Origin: Syntrophaceae bacterium
GTDB lineage: Bacteria > Desulfobacterota > Syntrophia > Syntrophales > Smithellaceae
Reading direction: 5' to 3'
Assembly: GCA_018056765.1 (NCBI GenBank)
Contig: JAGPFA010000007.1
Location: forward strand, 34,681 to 78,924
DNA length: 44,244 nucleotides
Under the pieces are notes generated by a model. The model had not been told where the DNA came from. It worked only from the letters and a program-made list of their open reading frames with translations, and searched no databases. The number at the start of each line of letters is the position of its first letter. Position 1 is the first letter of the stretch. The translations under genes and the position numbers were made by a program. Below are positions 23,531 through 33,809 of the stretch, in pieces.

Positions 23531-25231
23531 TTATTTCATCTTTTTTTCTTCTTCTTCAAGAAGGACCCGCCGCAATACTTTTCCAACACCGCTCATGGGA
23601 AGTTCGTCCCGAAATTCTACGGCCTGCGGAACTTTGTAGGAGGAGATGCCTTCCTTTGCCCATTTGATAATCTCTTCGGCTGTTATTTTTCCCTTGAAAT
23701 CCGCTTTGGGAATAATAAAGGCTTTGATTACTTCCCCTTTTTTGACATCCGGAGCGCCGATGACGGCTACTTTGTCCACTGCTTCATGCTGGAGGAGGAA
23801 GGTTTCGACTTCCTCAGGAAATACGCTGAAGCCGGAAACTTTGATCATTTCCTTCTTTCGTCCCAGGAAATACAGATATCCGTCTTCATCGAACTTGCCC
23901 ATATCTCCTGTATAGACCCAGCCGTCAACCAATGTGTTGGCCGTTTCTTCCGGCTTGTTCCAGTAGCCTTTGAACACAGCCGGGTTTTTCAAAACAATTT
24001 CTCCGATCTCTCCTATGGGAACTTCCCTGGTTTTGTCTTCCCAGGATACGATTTTGATCTGCTGGCCCGGAATCGGAATGCCCTGGCAACCTGCTTCATA
24101 TCGTGGTTTGTTGAGGGGCATGAAAGAATCGAATGTATGTGTTTCCGTCAGGCCGTAGGCAGCCTCCGCCAACATGCAGCCTCCTGTATCCTGACGCCAC
24201 TGATTGACGATTTCTTCGTTCAATTGAATGCCGAAGCTGGTCGTCAGGCACAGTAACAGAGAGGACAAATTATATTTTCCCCGTTCAGGGTGATTCATGA
24301 TGGCGATGTTCATCGGCACGGCCGCCTGAAAGAACTGGATTTTATAGCGGTCGATGGCCTGCATGGCCGCCACCGGATCGAACATGACCATGAGCACCTG
24401 CGTGGCGCCCATGGCAATCATCGCATCGACGGAGCCCAGCATGCCGGCGATGTGAAAGGTAGGCAAAATGGCCAGGCAAATATTGGTATCGCTCTTGTTG
24501 CCTAAAAACGCCATATTGGCCCTGAGAATATCGACCAGTGTTGATGCTTTGAACAGTTTTGCGCCGTGGGTCAGGATTGCTCCTTTGGGAACGCCTGTGG
24601 TGCCTCCCGTGAACTGGAGTTGCACGACATCGTCGAGATCAATTTGTGCTTTTACCGGTTCGGCGGGATATCGGGAAAAAACATCCATAAATTCTATTGT
24701 GTCCGGGTGTGTCATTTTGGGAATCTGCATCATGGGCGCCGGATTCATAGTTGGTTCCGCCGGCAGAAAATCATGCATACTGGTGACGATGATGGTTTGG
24801 ATGCCGCATTCCTTGCAGGACGGTGCGGTGACGGCATGCAGTAAGTCCAGTGAAACAATCGCCTTTGCTTCTGATTCACGCAACGCATAAGTGAGTTCCC
24901 ATTGTTTGAACAGGGGACTGCATGGGACAATGATGCCGCCCATTTTATTGATTCCGTAGTGGGCGATATGATACTGGGGGCAACTTGCCAGAAACAGGGC
25001 GATACGATCTCCTTTTTTCAAGCCCTGGTCCAGCAGGAATCGGGCGAATTGATCGGACATGCGGTCAAGTTCTCCGTAGGTCAGTTCTTTCCCGTAGAAG
25101 ATGATTGCCGTACGGTCGGGGAATTCGCGGGCATTGTCCCTCAAGTATTCAAAAAGTGGTTTTCTCCCCCGGGAATACTGCGCTTCCTGAGGGATGAAAT
25201 CAGGCCAATTCTTCATCCAGACTTTCTCCAT
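23531..25231 (-). CDS. Acyl-CoA ligase (AMP-forming)
   Basis: A 566-residue adenylate-forming enzyme that activates a carboxylic acid, probably a fatty acid, with ATP and CoA. Motifs in order: the ATP loop QFTGGTTGVPKGA (206-218), AYGLTETHTF, YTGDMGKFDEDGYLYFLGRK, the hinge and KEMIKVSGFSVFPEEVE, and the catalytic lysine in MSGVGKVLRR. ATG 25231 is used because AGGAGG is eight bases upstream; an in-frame TTG at 25237 is too close to it. The gene starts 80 bp after the carboxylase gene on the same strand. The pair could convert a free acid to its CoA ester and then carboxylate it. Chain length cannot be read from sequence. Confidence 0.9.
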   Translation of the reverse strand: MEKVWMKNWPDFIPQEAQYSRGRKPLFEYLRDNAREFPDRTAIIFYGKELTYGELDRMSDQFARFLLDQGLKKGDRIALFLASCPQYHIAHYGINKMGGIIVPCSPLFKQWELTYALRESEAKAIVSLDLLHAVTAPSCKECGIQTIIVTSMHDFLPAEPTMNPAPMMQIPKMTHPDTIEFMDVFSRYPAEPVKAQIDLDDVVQLQFTGGTTGVPKGAILTHGAKLFKASTLVDILRANMAFLGNKSDTNICLAILPTFHIAGMLGSVDAMIAMGATQVLMVMFDPVAAMQAIDRYKIQFFQAAVPMNIAIMNHPERGKYNLSSLLLCLTTSFGIQLNEEIVNQWRQDTGGCMLAEAAYGLTETHTFDSFMPLNKPRYEAGCQGIPIPGQQIKIVSWEDKTREVPIGEIGEIVLKNPAVFKGYWNKPEETANTLVDGWVYTGDMGKFDEDGYLYFLGRKKEMIKVSGFSVFPEEVETFLLQHEAVDKVAVIGAPDVKKGEVIKAFIIPKADFKGKITAEEIIKWAKEGISSYKVPQAVEFRDELPMSGVGKVLRRVLLEEEEKKMK

Positions 25232-25311
25232 GTTCAATACCTCCTGTTGGTTTGGTTATAGGTTAATACAAAATCACGGTTTTCGTGTTCCACCCGTGAG
25301 CTCTTCACATC

Positions 25312-28300
25312 TTACCAGGCATCGACAAAGGACTGAGGGGTTCCTCTTTGAGACCTTGAGGGCGCTGATTTTAATCCGCGCATGACCCATCTTCTTGTGT
25401 CGGCCGGATCGATGACCGAGTCAATTTCCATATAGGATGCCGTGTTGATGGCTTTGCCCATGGCGTAAAACTGGCTCACCATGTCCTTAAATGCCTTGTC
25501 CCGTTCAGCTTCGTCCTCGATGGCTTCCAGTTCTTTTTTGAAAGCATGGCGGACTGCTCCCTCAAGCCCCATGCCGCCAAACTCGCCTGAAGGCCAGGAG
25601 ACAGTGAAAAACGCGTCATGAAATCCTCCTGCAGACATGACCATGGCCCCCAGCCCATAACCTTTGCGCAAGACAACCGTGAAAAACGGAACACTGAGAT
25701 TTGCCCCGATAATGAACATCCGGCAGACATGACGTACCTGTGCCCGCTCTTCGATTTCCGGCCCGACCATAAAGCCGGGGGTGTCGCAAAGAGAAAGGAT
25801 GGGCAGACCGTGAACATTACACAGCTGCATAAAACGTGCGGCCTTGTCTGCGTCATCGGCCTCAATGGCGCCGCTCATATGTCCGGGGTCATTGGCAATC
25901 AGACCGAATGGCCTGCCTTCTATCCTGATGAAGCCTGTAATCATTCCCAGCCCGAAATGACGGCGCAGCTCCAGAAATGATCCTGTGTCGGCCAGCGTTG
26001 TGATTATTTTACGGATGTCATAGATGCGCAGTCTGTTTTCCGGAATGAGATGTCTTAAGTGCCTCTGGTCGACAGCATCCCAGTCATCAACGTTACCCTG
26101 AAAATATGAGAGGTACTTTCTGGCCGCCGCGACAGCTTCGATTTCATCGGTTACGGCCAGATCAACCACACCGTTACGTTTTTGCACATGGATCGGGCCG
26201 ATATCTCTGGGCGTGACGACTCCCAGACCGCCGCCCTCGATCATGGCGGGGCCTCCCATACCGATATTCGATTGTTCTGTTGCAATAATCACGTTGCAGC
26301 AGCCCAATAACGCAGCGTTACCGGCAAAACACGATCCTTCCACAATGCCCACCAGGGGAACCTTTCCGGTCAAAGCGGCGAAGCGGCTGAAAGTTGTCAG
26401 GTCGAGCCCGGAGACAATATCCACGTCCGTATCGCCTGGCCTTCCTCCGCCTCCCTCGGCAAACAAGACGGTCGGCAGCCGCCAGTCATTGGCCACGGAC
26501 AATACCCGATCCATCTTTTTGTGGCTCAGAAGCCCCTGGGTGCCGGCCAGAACGGTAAAATCGTATGCCATGACCATGCAGCGTGATTTCTCTTCTCCGA
26601 ACAAAGAGCCGTTGACGGTACCGACACCTGTGATCAAGCCGTCCGCAGGTGTCTTTTTGATCAGATCATCCAGAGGTCGGCGCCGCCGTTGAGCGGCCAC
26701 GATCAGGGCGCCGTATTCGATGAAGGTGCCTGGATCACACAGATCCTCTACATTTTCTCTGGCCGTCCGTCTGTTCTTTTGTCTTCTGCGGGCGACAGCC
26801 TCCGGCCTGTTGGCATCCAGAGTGAAGGCATGACGTTCGATAACCTCGGCAAGATCCGGTCTGATGGCGTCGAGATCGACCTTTTCTTCTTCGTCACCTG
26901 TCCCGTGGCCGATATCACTCTCTTCAACAAGGAAAAGGACAGCTCCCTTGGACACATTATCACCGGCGTTGACGTAGATATTTCGTATGAACCCGCTGAA
27001 TCCCGCCGTGATGATATGTTCCATTTTCATGGCTTCCATGACAGCCAGTTTTTGTTTTGCCGAGACGGTGTCGCCTTTAGCCACGGAAATTTCGACAATT
27101 TTGCCTTGCATCAGTGCTCTGACCGGCGCGTGACCGGGAGGAAAAATATCCTCATTGACGGCGGCGGGTGTTACGGCAGCCAAAGCGGTCGCCTCAAAGT
27201 GGCGGCTTAAATGCTCATCTGCCGGCGCGGCAAGCGCTTCAGCATTTTCTTCGATGAACCTGGTATGGAAATTATTTTGGAGTACCTCGGGGCGCTTCAG
27301 GAGATTTTGAAGAAAAGCGATGTTCGTTGAAACCCCGCAGATCCTGAATTCAGCCAGAGCCCTGTAGGCTTTATTGACCGCGTCGGCGTAACGGGATGAC
27401 GATGAGTGTACAATCAGCTTGGCCAGGAGAGAATCAAAAGAAGCATTCGTGGCATATCCGCTGTAACCGTATCCGTCAACGCGGATATCTTTTCCCGACG
27501 GAACCTCATAGGTGGTCAGTGTACCAGTGTCCGGGGTGGTATCACCGTTGCCGTCAATCGTCTCCATGTTGATCCGCAACTGAATTGCATATCCCCTGGC
27601 AGAGAGATTTTGCCCGGCCAGACCAAGCTCGGCCAGACTCTTCCCGGCGGCAATCTCAATTTGAGTCTTCACCAGATCCACGCCCGTCACTTCTTCGGTT
27701 ACCGTGTGCTCAACCTGCAGGCGCGGATTGACCTCCATGAAGGCGTAAGAGAGATCATTTTTTGTAGCATCGTCAATCAAGAATTCAAATGTGCCCAGAC
27801 TTCGATATTGAACACTGCCTGCCATCTGCACGGCGGCATCAACAATCTTCTCACGCAGTTTTGCCGTCAGCGTGGGACAGGGGGCAATCTCGACAAGTTT
27901 CTGATTGCGGCGCTGCAGCGTGCAGTCACGCTCCCCCAAAGAAATAACCTCTTTCCCGTCTCCGACGATTTGAACTTCGATATGCCGGGGGCGGGAAACC
28001 AGCTTTTCCACAAACAGATCGCCGTTACCGAAAGCATTGAGTGCCTCTGATTGGCAGCGGCGATAAGCTTCTTCAAGCTCATCGTGGTTTAGCACCGGCC
28101 TCATACCGCGACCACCGCCACCTGCTACGGCTTTAATCATGATGGCACCGCCCGGCCCCAGACCTTTGAGGAAAGAAGCGGCCTCCTCCAGGCTTGTTGG
28201 ACCGGATGTGCCGGGCAGGAGAGGAATTCCCAGGCGGCGCGCATGGTCACGGGCTGCCAGTTTGTTGCCGAACAGGCTAAGCAATTCCACGTCGGGACCG

Positions 28301-28608
28301 ATGAAAATAATATTCTCGTCGGCCAATCGTCGGGCAAAAGCAACGTTTTCGCTTAAAAAACCGTAACCGGGGTGGATGGCCTGGCATCCTTCATTCCTGG
28401 CTGCCTCGATGATCGCCTCCATATCGAGGTAGGCGGCAACGCCTTTTTGGTTGAGCTGCAGAACCTTGTCGGCCGCTTTTGTGTGCAAAGAGAGGCGGTC
28501 ATCCACCGAGCAAATCGCCACGGTCTGGATCCCAAGCTCAGAAGCCGCCCGCGCAATACGTATCGCAATCTCTCCTCTGTTGGCGATCAAAATTTTTTCT
28601 ATAGTCAT
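25312..28608 (-). CDS. Single-chain acyl-CoA carboxylase (BC-BCCP-CT)
   Basis: A 1098-residue multidomain biotin enzyme. The biotin carboxylase domain (1-455) has KILIANRGEIAIRI, the ATP-grasp loop AVAGGGGRGMRPV (160-172) and MEVNPRLQVEHTVTEEV. The biotin carrier domain (about 495-562) has EAMKME with biotinyl lysine K528. The carboxyltransferase half (about 600-1098) runs from RRTARENVEDLCDPGTFIEY to GYGLGAMVMSAGGF. Having all three activities in one chain of about 119 kDa matches the single-chain long-chain acyl-CoA carboxylases rather than two-subunit propionyl-CoA enzymes. ATG 28608 follows GGAGG; the frame continues upstream without other start evidence. The product would be an alkylmalonyl- or malonyl-type CoA. 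A palindrome over a TATAAT box lies about 300 bp upstream. Confidence 0.92.
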   Translation of the reverse strand: MTIEKILIANRGEIAIRIARAASELGIQTVAICSVDDRLSLHTKAADKVLQLNQKGVAAYLDMEAIIEAARNEGCQAIHPGYGFLSENVAFARRLADENIIFIGPDVELLSLFGNKLAARDHARRLGIPLLPGTSGPTSLEEAASFLKGLGPGGAIMIKAVAGGGGRGMRPVLNHDELEEAYRRCQSEALNAFGNGDLFVEKLVSRPRHIEVQIVGDGKEVISLGERDCTLQRRNQKLVEIAPCPTLTAKLREKIVDAAVQMAGSVQYRSLGTFEFLIDDATKNDLSYAFMEVNPRLQVEHTVTEEVTGVDLVKTQIEIAAGKSLAELGLAGQNLSARGYAIQLRINMETIDGNGDTTPDTGTLTTYEVPSGKDIRVDGYGYSGYATNASFDSLLAKLIVHSSSSRYADAVNKAYRALAEFRICGVSTNIAFLQNLLKRPEVLQNNFHTRFIEENAEALAAPADEHLSRHFEATALAAVTPAAVNEDIFPPGHAPVRALMQGKIVEISVAKGDTVSAKQKLAVMEAMKMEHIITAGFSGFIRNIYVNAGDNVSKGAVLFLVEESDIGHGTGDEEEKVDLDAIRPDLAEVIERHAFTLDANRPEAVARRRQKNRRTARENVEDLCDPGTFIEYGALIVAAQRRRRPLDDLIKKTPADGLITGVGTVNGSLFGEEKSRCMVMAYDFTVLAGTQGLLSHKKMDRVLSVANDWRLPTVLFAEGGGGRPGDTDVDIVSGLDLTTFSRFAALTGKVPLVGIVEGSCFAGNAALLGCCNVIIATEQSNIGMGGPAMIEGGGLGVVTPRDIGPIHVQKRNGVVDLAVTDEIEAVAAARKYLSYFQGNVDDWDAVDQRHLRHLIPENRLRIYDIRKIITTLADTGSFLELRRHFGLGMITGFIRIEGRPFGLIANDPGHMSGAIEADDADKAARFMQLCNVHGLPILSLCDTPGFMVGPEIEERAQVRHVCRMFIIGANLSVPFFTVVLRKGYGLGAMVMSAGGFHDAFFTVSWPSGEFGGMGLEGAVRHAFKKELEAIEDEAERDKAFKDMVSQFYAMGKAINTASYMEIDSVIDPADTRRWVMRGLKSAPSRSQRGTPQSFVDAW

Positions 28609-28896
28609 TTTTCCTCCTTTGTCCGCTATTGCCGGATAAGCTGCCGTGGATATTTTATTTGCGCAGATTACCTGCGCCGTATATCTGGCTTTCGGCGTGG
28701 CAAGACCTGACGAACGTGCCCGGGCTTCAGCGCACGACTGCCGATCAGGAAGCCCCGGGGGAGGCAACCCGGCAGAGGTCAACCCTGTCCATGCAAATCA
28801 TTTTAAGTGCAGTTTTTGTGCCTGTTGCAGTAAGGGCAAATAAATAAAAGAAATCAGGTAATTAAGTATCGTGAAAGAAGGTGCGGCCTTTTTTGT
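28609..28896 (-). promoter_or_regulatory. Probable long 5' leader of the carboxylase mRNA
   Basis: If transcription starts just after the TATAAT at 28919-28914, the leader is about 300 nt. It contains hairpin GCGCAG/CTGCGC (28661-28677) and a larger one pairing CCCGGGCTTC (28719-28728) with GAAGCCCCGGG (28749-28759; one bulged base). Small ORFs across it have no ribosome binding sites. No known riboswitch class is recognised. Confidence 0.4.
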
Positions 28897-28934
28897 AATG
28901 ACGATATATCGTAATTATACGATATATCGTCATT
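28897..28934 (-). promoter_or_regulatory. 38-bp palindromic operator over a TATAAT box
   Basis: Arms AATGACGATATATCGTA and TACGATATATCGTCATT (17 bp, perfect) flank ATTA. Each arm contains the palindrome ACGATATATCGT, so the site is two tandem dyads. Read on the minus strand, its centre contains TATAAT (28919-28914) pointing to the carboxylase gene; no good -35 hexamer is seen. A dimer-of-dimers regulator bound here would cover the -10 region. The regulator is unknown. Confidence 0.7.
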
Positions 28935-29013
28935 TGCCGATACCGGCGCAAGCTAAAGGTGCATACAAGGTGCATACGTGGAGAAGCATGTTTTGCTCAT
29001 CCAATCGTATGCC

Positions 29014-32000
29014 TCAGGTAATCCCCAGTTTTTTCATCCTGGAATAAAGTGTGTTGGGGTGTATATCGAGGATCTGCGCCGCCCCGCCGGGGCCGGAGAT
29101 TTTGCCTCCGGTTTTTTCCAGTACGCGCAGGATGTGGCTTTTTTCATTCTCTCTTATTGTCTGCGTAACTGTGCTGACGGAAGCGCCAAGCGGATAGTGC
29201 CCCAGATCAGGAAGCTTGTAGATCTGCCCCTTACTGAGAATGACGCCCCTCTCTATAACATTTTCCAATTCTCTGACATTGCCGGGCCAGTTGTAGGCGA
29301 TGAGTTTATCCATGTCGCTTTTGGTGATACTTCGGACATTTTTATTGAATTTGGCGGCGTAAAGATCCAGGAAGTATTGGGCCAGAAGAGGAATGTCCTC
29401 CTTCCTTTCCCTCAGCGGCATAACGACAATGGGAAAGACGTGCAAACGATAGTAAAGGTCTTTCCGGAAACGTCCCGCCGCAACGTCGCGGCCCAGCTCA
29501 CGGTTGGTCGCTACGATGAGACGGAAATCGGATCTCAGAGTTTGATAGCCGCCGACCCGTTCGTATTCCTTACTTTGCAGGACGCGAAGTAACCGGACCT
29601 GTACGTCCATGGATATTTCGCCGATTTCATCGAGAAACAAAGTACCGCCGTCGGCCAGTTCAAATCTGCCGATATGGCGGGAGACGGCACCGGTGAAAGC
29701 ACCTTTTTCGTGGCCGAACAGTTCGCTGGTGATCAGGTTTTCGGGCAAGGCTGCACAATTGACGCGAATAAACGGCTTATCTTTTCTCGTTGACCGGCGA
29801 TGGAGGGAACGGGCCACGAGTTCTTTACCGACGCCCGTTTCTCCCAGAATGAGCACTGTGGCGTCGGTGGCGGCCACTTGTTCGATTTGATTGAAGACAG
29901 AATGAATTGCCGGGCTTTTTCCGATGAATTCTTCAAAATGGATGCTTTCCAGATACTGGTCCTTGTAATATTGTTTTTCTCTTTGCTGTTGATCGTACAT
30001 GCTGCTGAGCGCCTCCCAGGCCCGGGCGTTGTCCAGTGCTATCGCCGCTTGGGCGGCAAAGTAATTGAGGATGTCCATATCTCTTTTTTCGAACACGCTG
30101 AAAAACAGCCGGTTATCGTGGTACAAAACGCCCGTCACTTTCCCGCGGATTTTCATAGGCACGCAGATACAGGAACGCAGGCCGCAGGAATCCGCGCTGC
30201 ACGACGCGTTATTTTTAGTAAAGTCCATGATCCGTCCCTGTCCCGTTGTGCATGTTTCTTTGATTAACTGCATCGATTGAGCGAATCCGACTGCGGCAAT
30301 ATCATCCGCTGTTAGATTCTTTGCCGCCCTCAGCACCATGCCTTTAGTTTCTTCATTACCGGGCAGAAAGATGGCGCCTCGTTCGGCACCGGTAATCCGG
30401 TTGACCGTTGAAATAATCCGGCGGAGCAGATCTCTGCTGTCCCTGATGGTTACCAGCTCCTGACCCAGATAGAGGATTTCATCAAGGAGGTTTACATTTG
30501 AACTGTGAACGCTCACTAAAGGACGGAGGTCATCGGGAATCAGTGAATCGTTATAACCACGCAGAACCTGAGCGGCGGGCGCTGCCCATTGCTTTGCTTT
30601 TTCGATACGTCCAAGCCGCAGATAGGCACGCGCCATTTCCAGTTGTGCCTTGGCCTTTTCGAGGGTATGCCCGGATTCATTCAGGTAGCGGATGGAACGG
30701 TGCAAGGAAGCGATCACATCTTTGTCGGGAAGTCCCTTTAAGTGTTGGTTAAGCGCCCGATACCGCAAAGCCACTCCTTTCATGAAGATGTTTCCGCCCT
30801 CCAGGGCGGAGTTGATTTCCTCATTCAGGGAAAGACCAGCCGTATAAGGAAGTTTTCCTTGCTCCATGGCCCAGCACAGTTCGATCACGACAGAGCCGTG
30901 CCGCATCGGCATTTGAGAGCGGTTGCCCAGTTCAATTGCTTCACGGAGAGTCGAAACGGTTTTGTCGTGTTCGTCTGAGTGATAGTGAATAAGGGCAAGA
31001 AAAGCCAGACAGGCGATATGAGCGTATAAATTGCGGCTTTCCTTTGCTTCTTTCAGAGCCTGTTCAATGTATTGTCTCGATTCGTCAACCCGGTTCGTTT
31101 CCATAAGTAACTGTCCGATGGCGACATTGGCCACCGCCGTTACACTGAGATTGCCGATACTGCGGCCCTTCGCTCTGATTGCATCGAGCATACCCAACCC
31201 CTGAGACAACTGTCCTGTATACGCGAAACAGGCCCCGACGGTCAGTGTAGCCAGCAGTGGCAGGTTTTCTTTTGGAAAATCTTCTATATCGGGAACAAAA
31301 GCCTCATAGCTTTTGACGACATCGCGGTAACGTCCCAGCCAGTAAAGGAAAAACTGACTGAAAATAGCGGTTGAATTTTTAATCCGGGGATTATCGATGG
31401 TCTCTGCAAGATTTCGCCCTTTGTGGAAATGTCTGATGGCGGATTTATAGCGCGACCTGAGCCATTCATTACGCGCCAGGTGCATCTGAAGCAGGGGCAG
31501 CGAGTTTTTATCATGGCGTTTGCCGGCGCGTTTTATTGCTTCTTTGATAATGGCGACGACGCGGTCGGTAATGGGATCATCCGCCGACGCCCGCGAAAAT
31601 TGCAGAACGGCCTCAATAAAAAGCTGATCTACTTCTTCTCCATCCAGTTTGCGGAGGTCATCAATCGCCTTCTCGTAATGCCGGCAGGCTTCTTTATATT
31701 GAAAATTTTTCCGGTGCAGATTGCCGGCGGCAACAAGCAGGCGACAACCTGTAAGATCATTGGAAAGCTTTAACAGATGAGGTGCAACGACTTTGGCGAT
31801 ATCAGGATCGCCGTGCAGTTCTGCAATCAGAAGATCGGCGATGCGGTGGTGCAAGGTTTTCTGTTTATCTGGTGCCATGTTTTTGAGCAGGCGGTTCTGT
31901 ATGGACGTGTCGGCAAAACGAAAAAAGCTGTTTCCTTTATCCGCCAGCCATTTTTTCTCGATGCCGTATTTGATGGAAGCAATGATCAGGGAAGCCTTCG

Positions 32001-32118
32001 TCCGGGCAAGGTATTGAAGCCAATCAAGGCTGAAGTCGCCCTGAAACAGAGCGGCCAGGGACAAAATATTAAGCTTGTCGTCCTGTTCGGCATCTAAAAC
32101 AAGGCGGTTGGAATTCAT
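29014..32118 (-). CDS. Sigma-54-dependent activator with TPR and GAF sensory regions
   Basis: A 1034-residue enhancer-binding regulator. The N-terminal region (about 1-540) looks like the winged-helix plus TPR-type helical half of a MalT/STAND protein, with [21 protein letters not shown] repeats and no P-loop. A GAF domain (about 546-696) follows, with a cysteine cluster [13 protein letters not shown]. The AAA+ domain (about 725-960) has Walker [12 protein letters not shown] (about 757), the sigma-54 contact loop GAFTGA (about 805) and [11 protein letters not shown]-terminal Fis-type HTH ends [16 protein letters not shown] 32118 has GGAGG six bases upstream. It lies upstream of the carboxylase operon on the same strand; whether it controls it is inference, as no sigma-54 promoter is visible there. 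Confidence 0.9.
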   Translation of the reverse strand: MNSNRLVLDAEQDDKLNILSLAALFQGDFSLDWLQYLARTKASLIIASIKYGIEKKWLADKGNSFFRFADTSIQNRLLKNMAPDKQKTLHHRIADLLIAELHGDPDIAKVVAPHLLKLSNDLTGCRLLVAAGNLHRKNFQYKEACRHYEKAIDDLRKLDGEEVDQLFIEAVLQFSRASADDPITDRVVAIIKEAIKRAGKRHDKNSLPLLQMHLARNEWLRSRYKSAIRHFHKGRNLAETIDNPRIKNSTAIFSQFFLYWLGRYRDVVKSYEAFVPDIEDFPKENLPLLATLTVGACFAYTGQLSQGLGMLDAIRAKGRSIGNLSVTAVANVAIGQLLMETNRVDESRQYIEQALKEAKESRNLYAHIACLAFLALIHYHSDEHDKTVSTLREAIELGNRSQMPMRHGSVVIELCWAMEQGKLPYTAGLSLNEEINSALEGGNIFMKGVALRYRALNQHLKGLPDKDVIASLHRSIRYLNESGHTLEKAKAQLEMARAYLRLGRIEKAKQWAAPAAQVLRGYNDSLIPDDLRPLVSVHSSNVNLLDEILYLGQELVTIRDSRDLLRRIISTVNRITGAERGAIFLPGNEETKGMVLRAAKNLTADDIAAVGFAQSMQLIKETCTTGQGRIMDFTKNNASCSADSCGLRSCICVPMKIRGKVTGVLYHDNRLFFSVFEKRDMDILNYFAAQAAIALDNARAWEALSSMYDQQQREKQYYKDQYLESIHFEEFIGKSPAIHSVFNQIEQVAATDATVLILGETGVGKELVARSLHRRSTRKDKPFIRVNCAALPENLITSELFGHEKGAFTGAVSRHIGRFELADGGTLFLDEIGEISMDVQVRLLRVLQSKEYERVGGYQTLRSDFRLIVATNRELGRDVAAGRFRKDLYYRLHVFPIVVMPLRERKEDIPLLAQYFLDLYAAKFNKNVRSITKSDMDKLIAYNWPGNVRELENVIERGVILSKGQIYKLPDLGHYPLGASVSTVTQTIRENEKSHILRVLEKTGGKISGPGGAAQILDIHPNTLYSRMKKLGIT

Positions 32119-32480
32119 GAAAGCCTCCATAGTTTGAGTTGTTTTATGTCTGAGAATCACCCATAAACATCTCTTGTTTGTCAAGAACAAAATTGGACGT
32201 AGTTCGCGATTCGATTTTTGCCGGCAGTAACATAACTATCTTGACATATGGGAGTGTATTTCTGAATCTTTACTTGACTTTAATGGGAAAATCATTCAAT
32301 TTTAAAAATATCTTCAACAAGACGTGCAAAATCGGTCTTTTTCTACCGGTTCAGGAGGCGTTATTAAAAAAATATCGGCAGGAACCACAACATCATGCCC
32401 CTTGGTTAACTCGCTCAACATGTATTGAGTAATTGCAAATTACTATTCTGTTATCGTGTTCTAAGACATCAGGAGAGAGT
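32119..32480. other. Divergent intergenic region
   Basis: A+T-rich DNA between two divergent genes. TTGACA occurs at 32241 and TTGACT at 32274, but neither has a good -10 box at 17-18 bp. An 84-codon plus frame (32178-32432) has no ribosome binding site and no family. I support no gene here. Confidence 0.5.
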
Positions 32481-33623
32481 ATGACAACTGCCAAAAAGAA
32501 AACATCTACCCAACCGTTATGGAAAAGAGTTCGCAATTTTTCCATTATTCCCAAAGACGATCCCGACCAGGCTACCCGCATACGTCGTTTCTTTTCGGCT
32601 TCCGCCGCATACATTCTCAACGCGGGGCTGTCTTACGCCGCTTATCTTTGGGGCATGATGGACTGGGAGGCGATTGCCGGTTTCATAATCATTATTCCGG
32701 TCATCAATATTGTCTTATACATTATCTTCCGCAGCGGTCTTAACCTGAAATTTTCTGACCCCAGCCTGACGATCATCCAGATGTGTGCGGCGATTCTGCT
32801 GACCATGTACGGAATGTATTATGCCAACGAAGCGCGCGGCATCCTCCTGCTGGTATATGTTCTGATCCTGCTGTTTGGTATCTATAAACTCAATACGCGC
32901 AATTTTTTATACGTCAGTGCATTTACACTGTTAACTTATGGAATTGACATCGCACTGTTGAGTCATTTTCGCCCCGACAGGGTTAATTTGAATGTTGAGT
33001 ACCTCCAGTGGCTTGTTCTGTCCCTCGTTCTCGTAGCCTTCTCCATCATCGGAGGTCACATCAGTTCCCTGCGCCGGAAACTGAGAATCAGCCGGGCGGA
33101 ACTGGAAAAGTCTCTCAATGTCATCAAGGAGCTGTCTATCCGCGATGAACTGACCGGAGCGTTTAATCGCCGCCACCTCATGGAGCTTTTGGAGTATGAA
33201 TATCACCGTATGTCCCGCGGTGGCCCCAGGTTTTCTGTCGGCATGCTCGACATCGACCATTTCAAAGAAATCAATGATACCCACGGTCACCTGGTTGGCG
33301 ATGAAGTTCTGAAGGTCGTTTCGGAACTTATCGGCAAAAGTCTTCGCAGCGCCGATTTCTTTGGCCGCTATGGTGGCGAAGAGTTTTTGATCGTCATGAC
33401 GCAAACCAATCTCAACGGGGCTGTGATGTGTGCCGAACGAGTCCGCTCTACGATTCAAAATCACCGTTTTTCCAACCTCGGATCAGACTTCAAAATTACC
33501 GTGTCTGTTGGAGTTGCCGAGTTTATGGAAAGGGATAATATCCAGACAATAATCGAACGGGCTGATAAATCTCTTTATCGTGCCAAAGGATCCGGGAGAA
33601 ATTGTGTGGACTGCTCATTTTAA
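32481..33623 (+). CDS. Membrane-bound diguanylate cyclase
   Basis: A 380-residue c-di-GMP synthase. The N-terminal half (about residues 38-195) has about six hydrophobic helices, for example GFIIIIPVINIVLYIIF and ILLLVYVLILLFGIY, with no known sensor name. A short linker (EKSLNVIKEL) joins a complete GGDEF domain starting RDELTGAFNRRHLMELL, with DIDHFKEINDTHGHLVGD and the active site GGEEF (298-302). RSAD (289-292), five residues before it, is an intact inhibitory I-site, so product feedback is expected. ATG 32481 has AGGAGAG just upstream and replaces a longer frame from 32433. Monocistronic. Confidence 0.93.
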   Translation: MTTAKKKTSTQPLWKRVRNFSIIPKDDPDQATRIRRFFSASAAYILNAGLSYAAYLWGMMDWEAIAGFIIIIPVINIVLYIIFRSGLNLKFSDPSLTIIQMCAAILLTMYGMYYANEARGILLLVYVLILLFGIYKLNTRNFLYVSAFTLLTYGIDIALLSHFRPDRVNLNVEYLQWLVLSLVLVAFSIIGGHISSLRRKLRISRAELEKSLNVIKELSIRDELTGAFNRRHLMELLEYEYHRMSRGGPRFSVGMLDIDHFKEINDTHGHLVGDEVLKVVSELIGKSLRSADFFGRYGGEEFLIVMTQTNLNGAVMCAERVRSTIQNHRFSNLGSDFKITVSVGVAEFMERDNIQTIIERADKSLYRAKGSGRNCVDCSF

Positions 33624-33731
33624 CGATACCGTAAAGCAGTCATTTTTATGAAGCATTATTGCCGGCTGTTTTGGTTCCCCTGATCAGCATTGTGCGTCCC
33701 CGTATGTAAAACAAGATTGCACTCCAGCACT

Positions 33732-33772
33732 AAAAAATCTACCTGAGCCAAAAAGCAGGTTTGGCGGCTCAG
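33732..33772 (-). terminator. Terminator of the methyltransferase/reductase gene
   Basis: CTGAGCC (33743-33749) pairs with GGCTCAG (33766-33772), with an inner CCAAA/TTTGG pairing also possible. On the minus strand the stem is followed by AGATTTTTTAG. It lies 38 bp past the stop at 33810 and between convergent genes. Confidence 0.65.
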
Positions 33773-33809
33773 ATCATCAAAAGACTTTACTTGTGAGTAC
33801 CGGAGCTAT

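Noticed and set aside
25312..28782. Longer N terminus of the carboxylase starting at 28782
   Set aside because: The extra 58 residues lie before the conserved biotin carboxylase start, have no ribosome binding site and overlap the leader hairpins. ATG 28608 has GGAGG.
28629..28847. Two overlapping plus-strand ORFs upstream of the carboxylase gene
   Set aside because: No ribosome binding sites, no families, and they lie in the likely carboxylase leader on the other strand.
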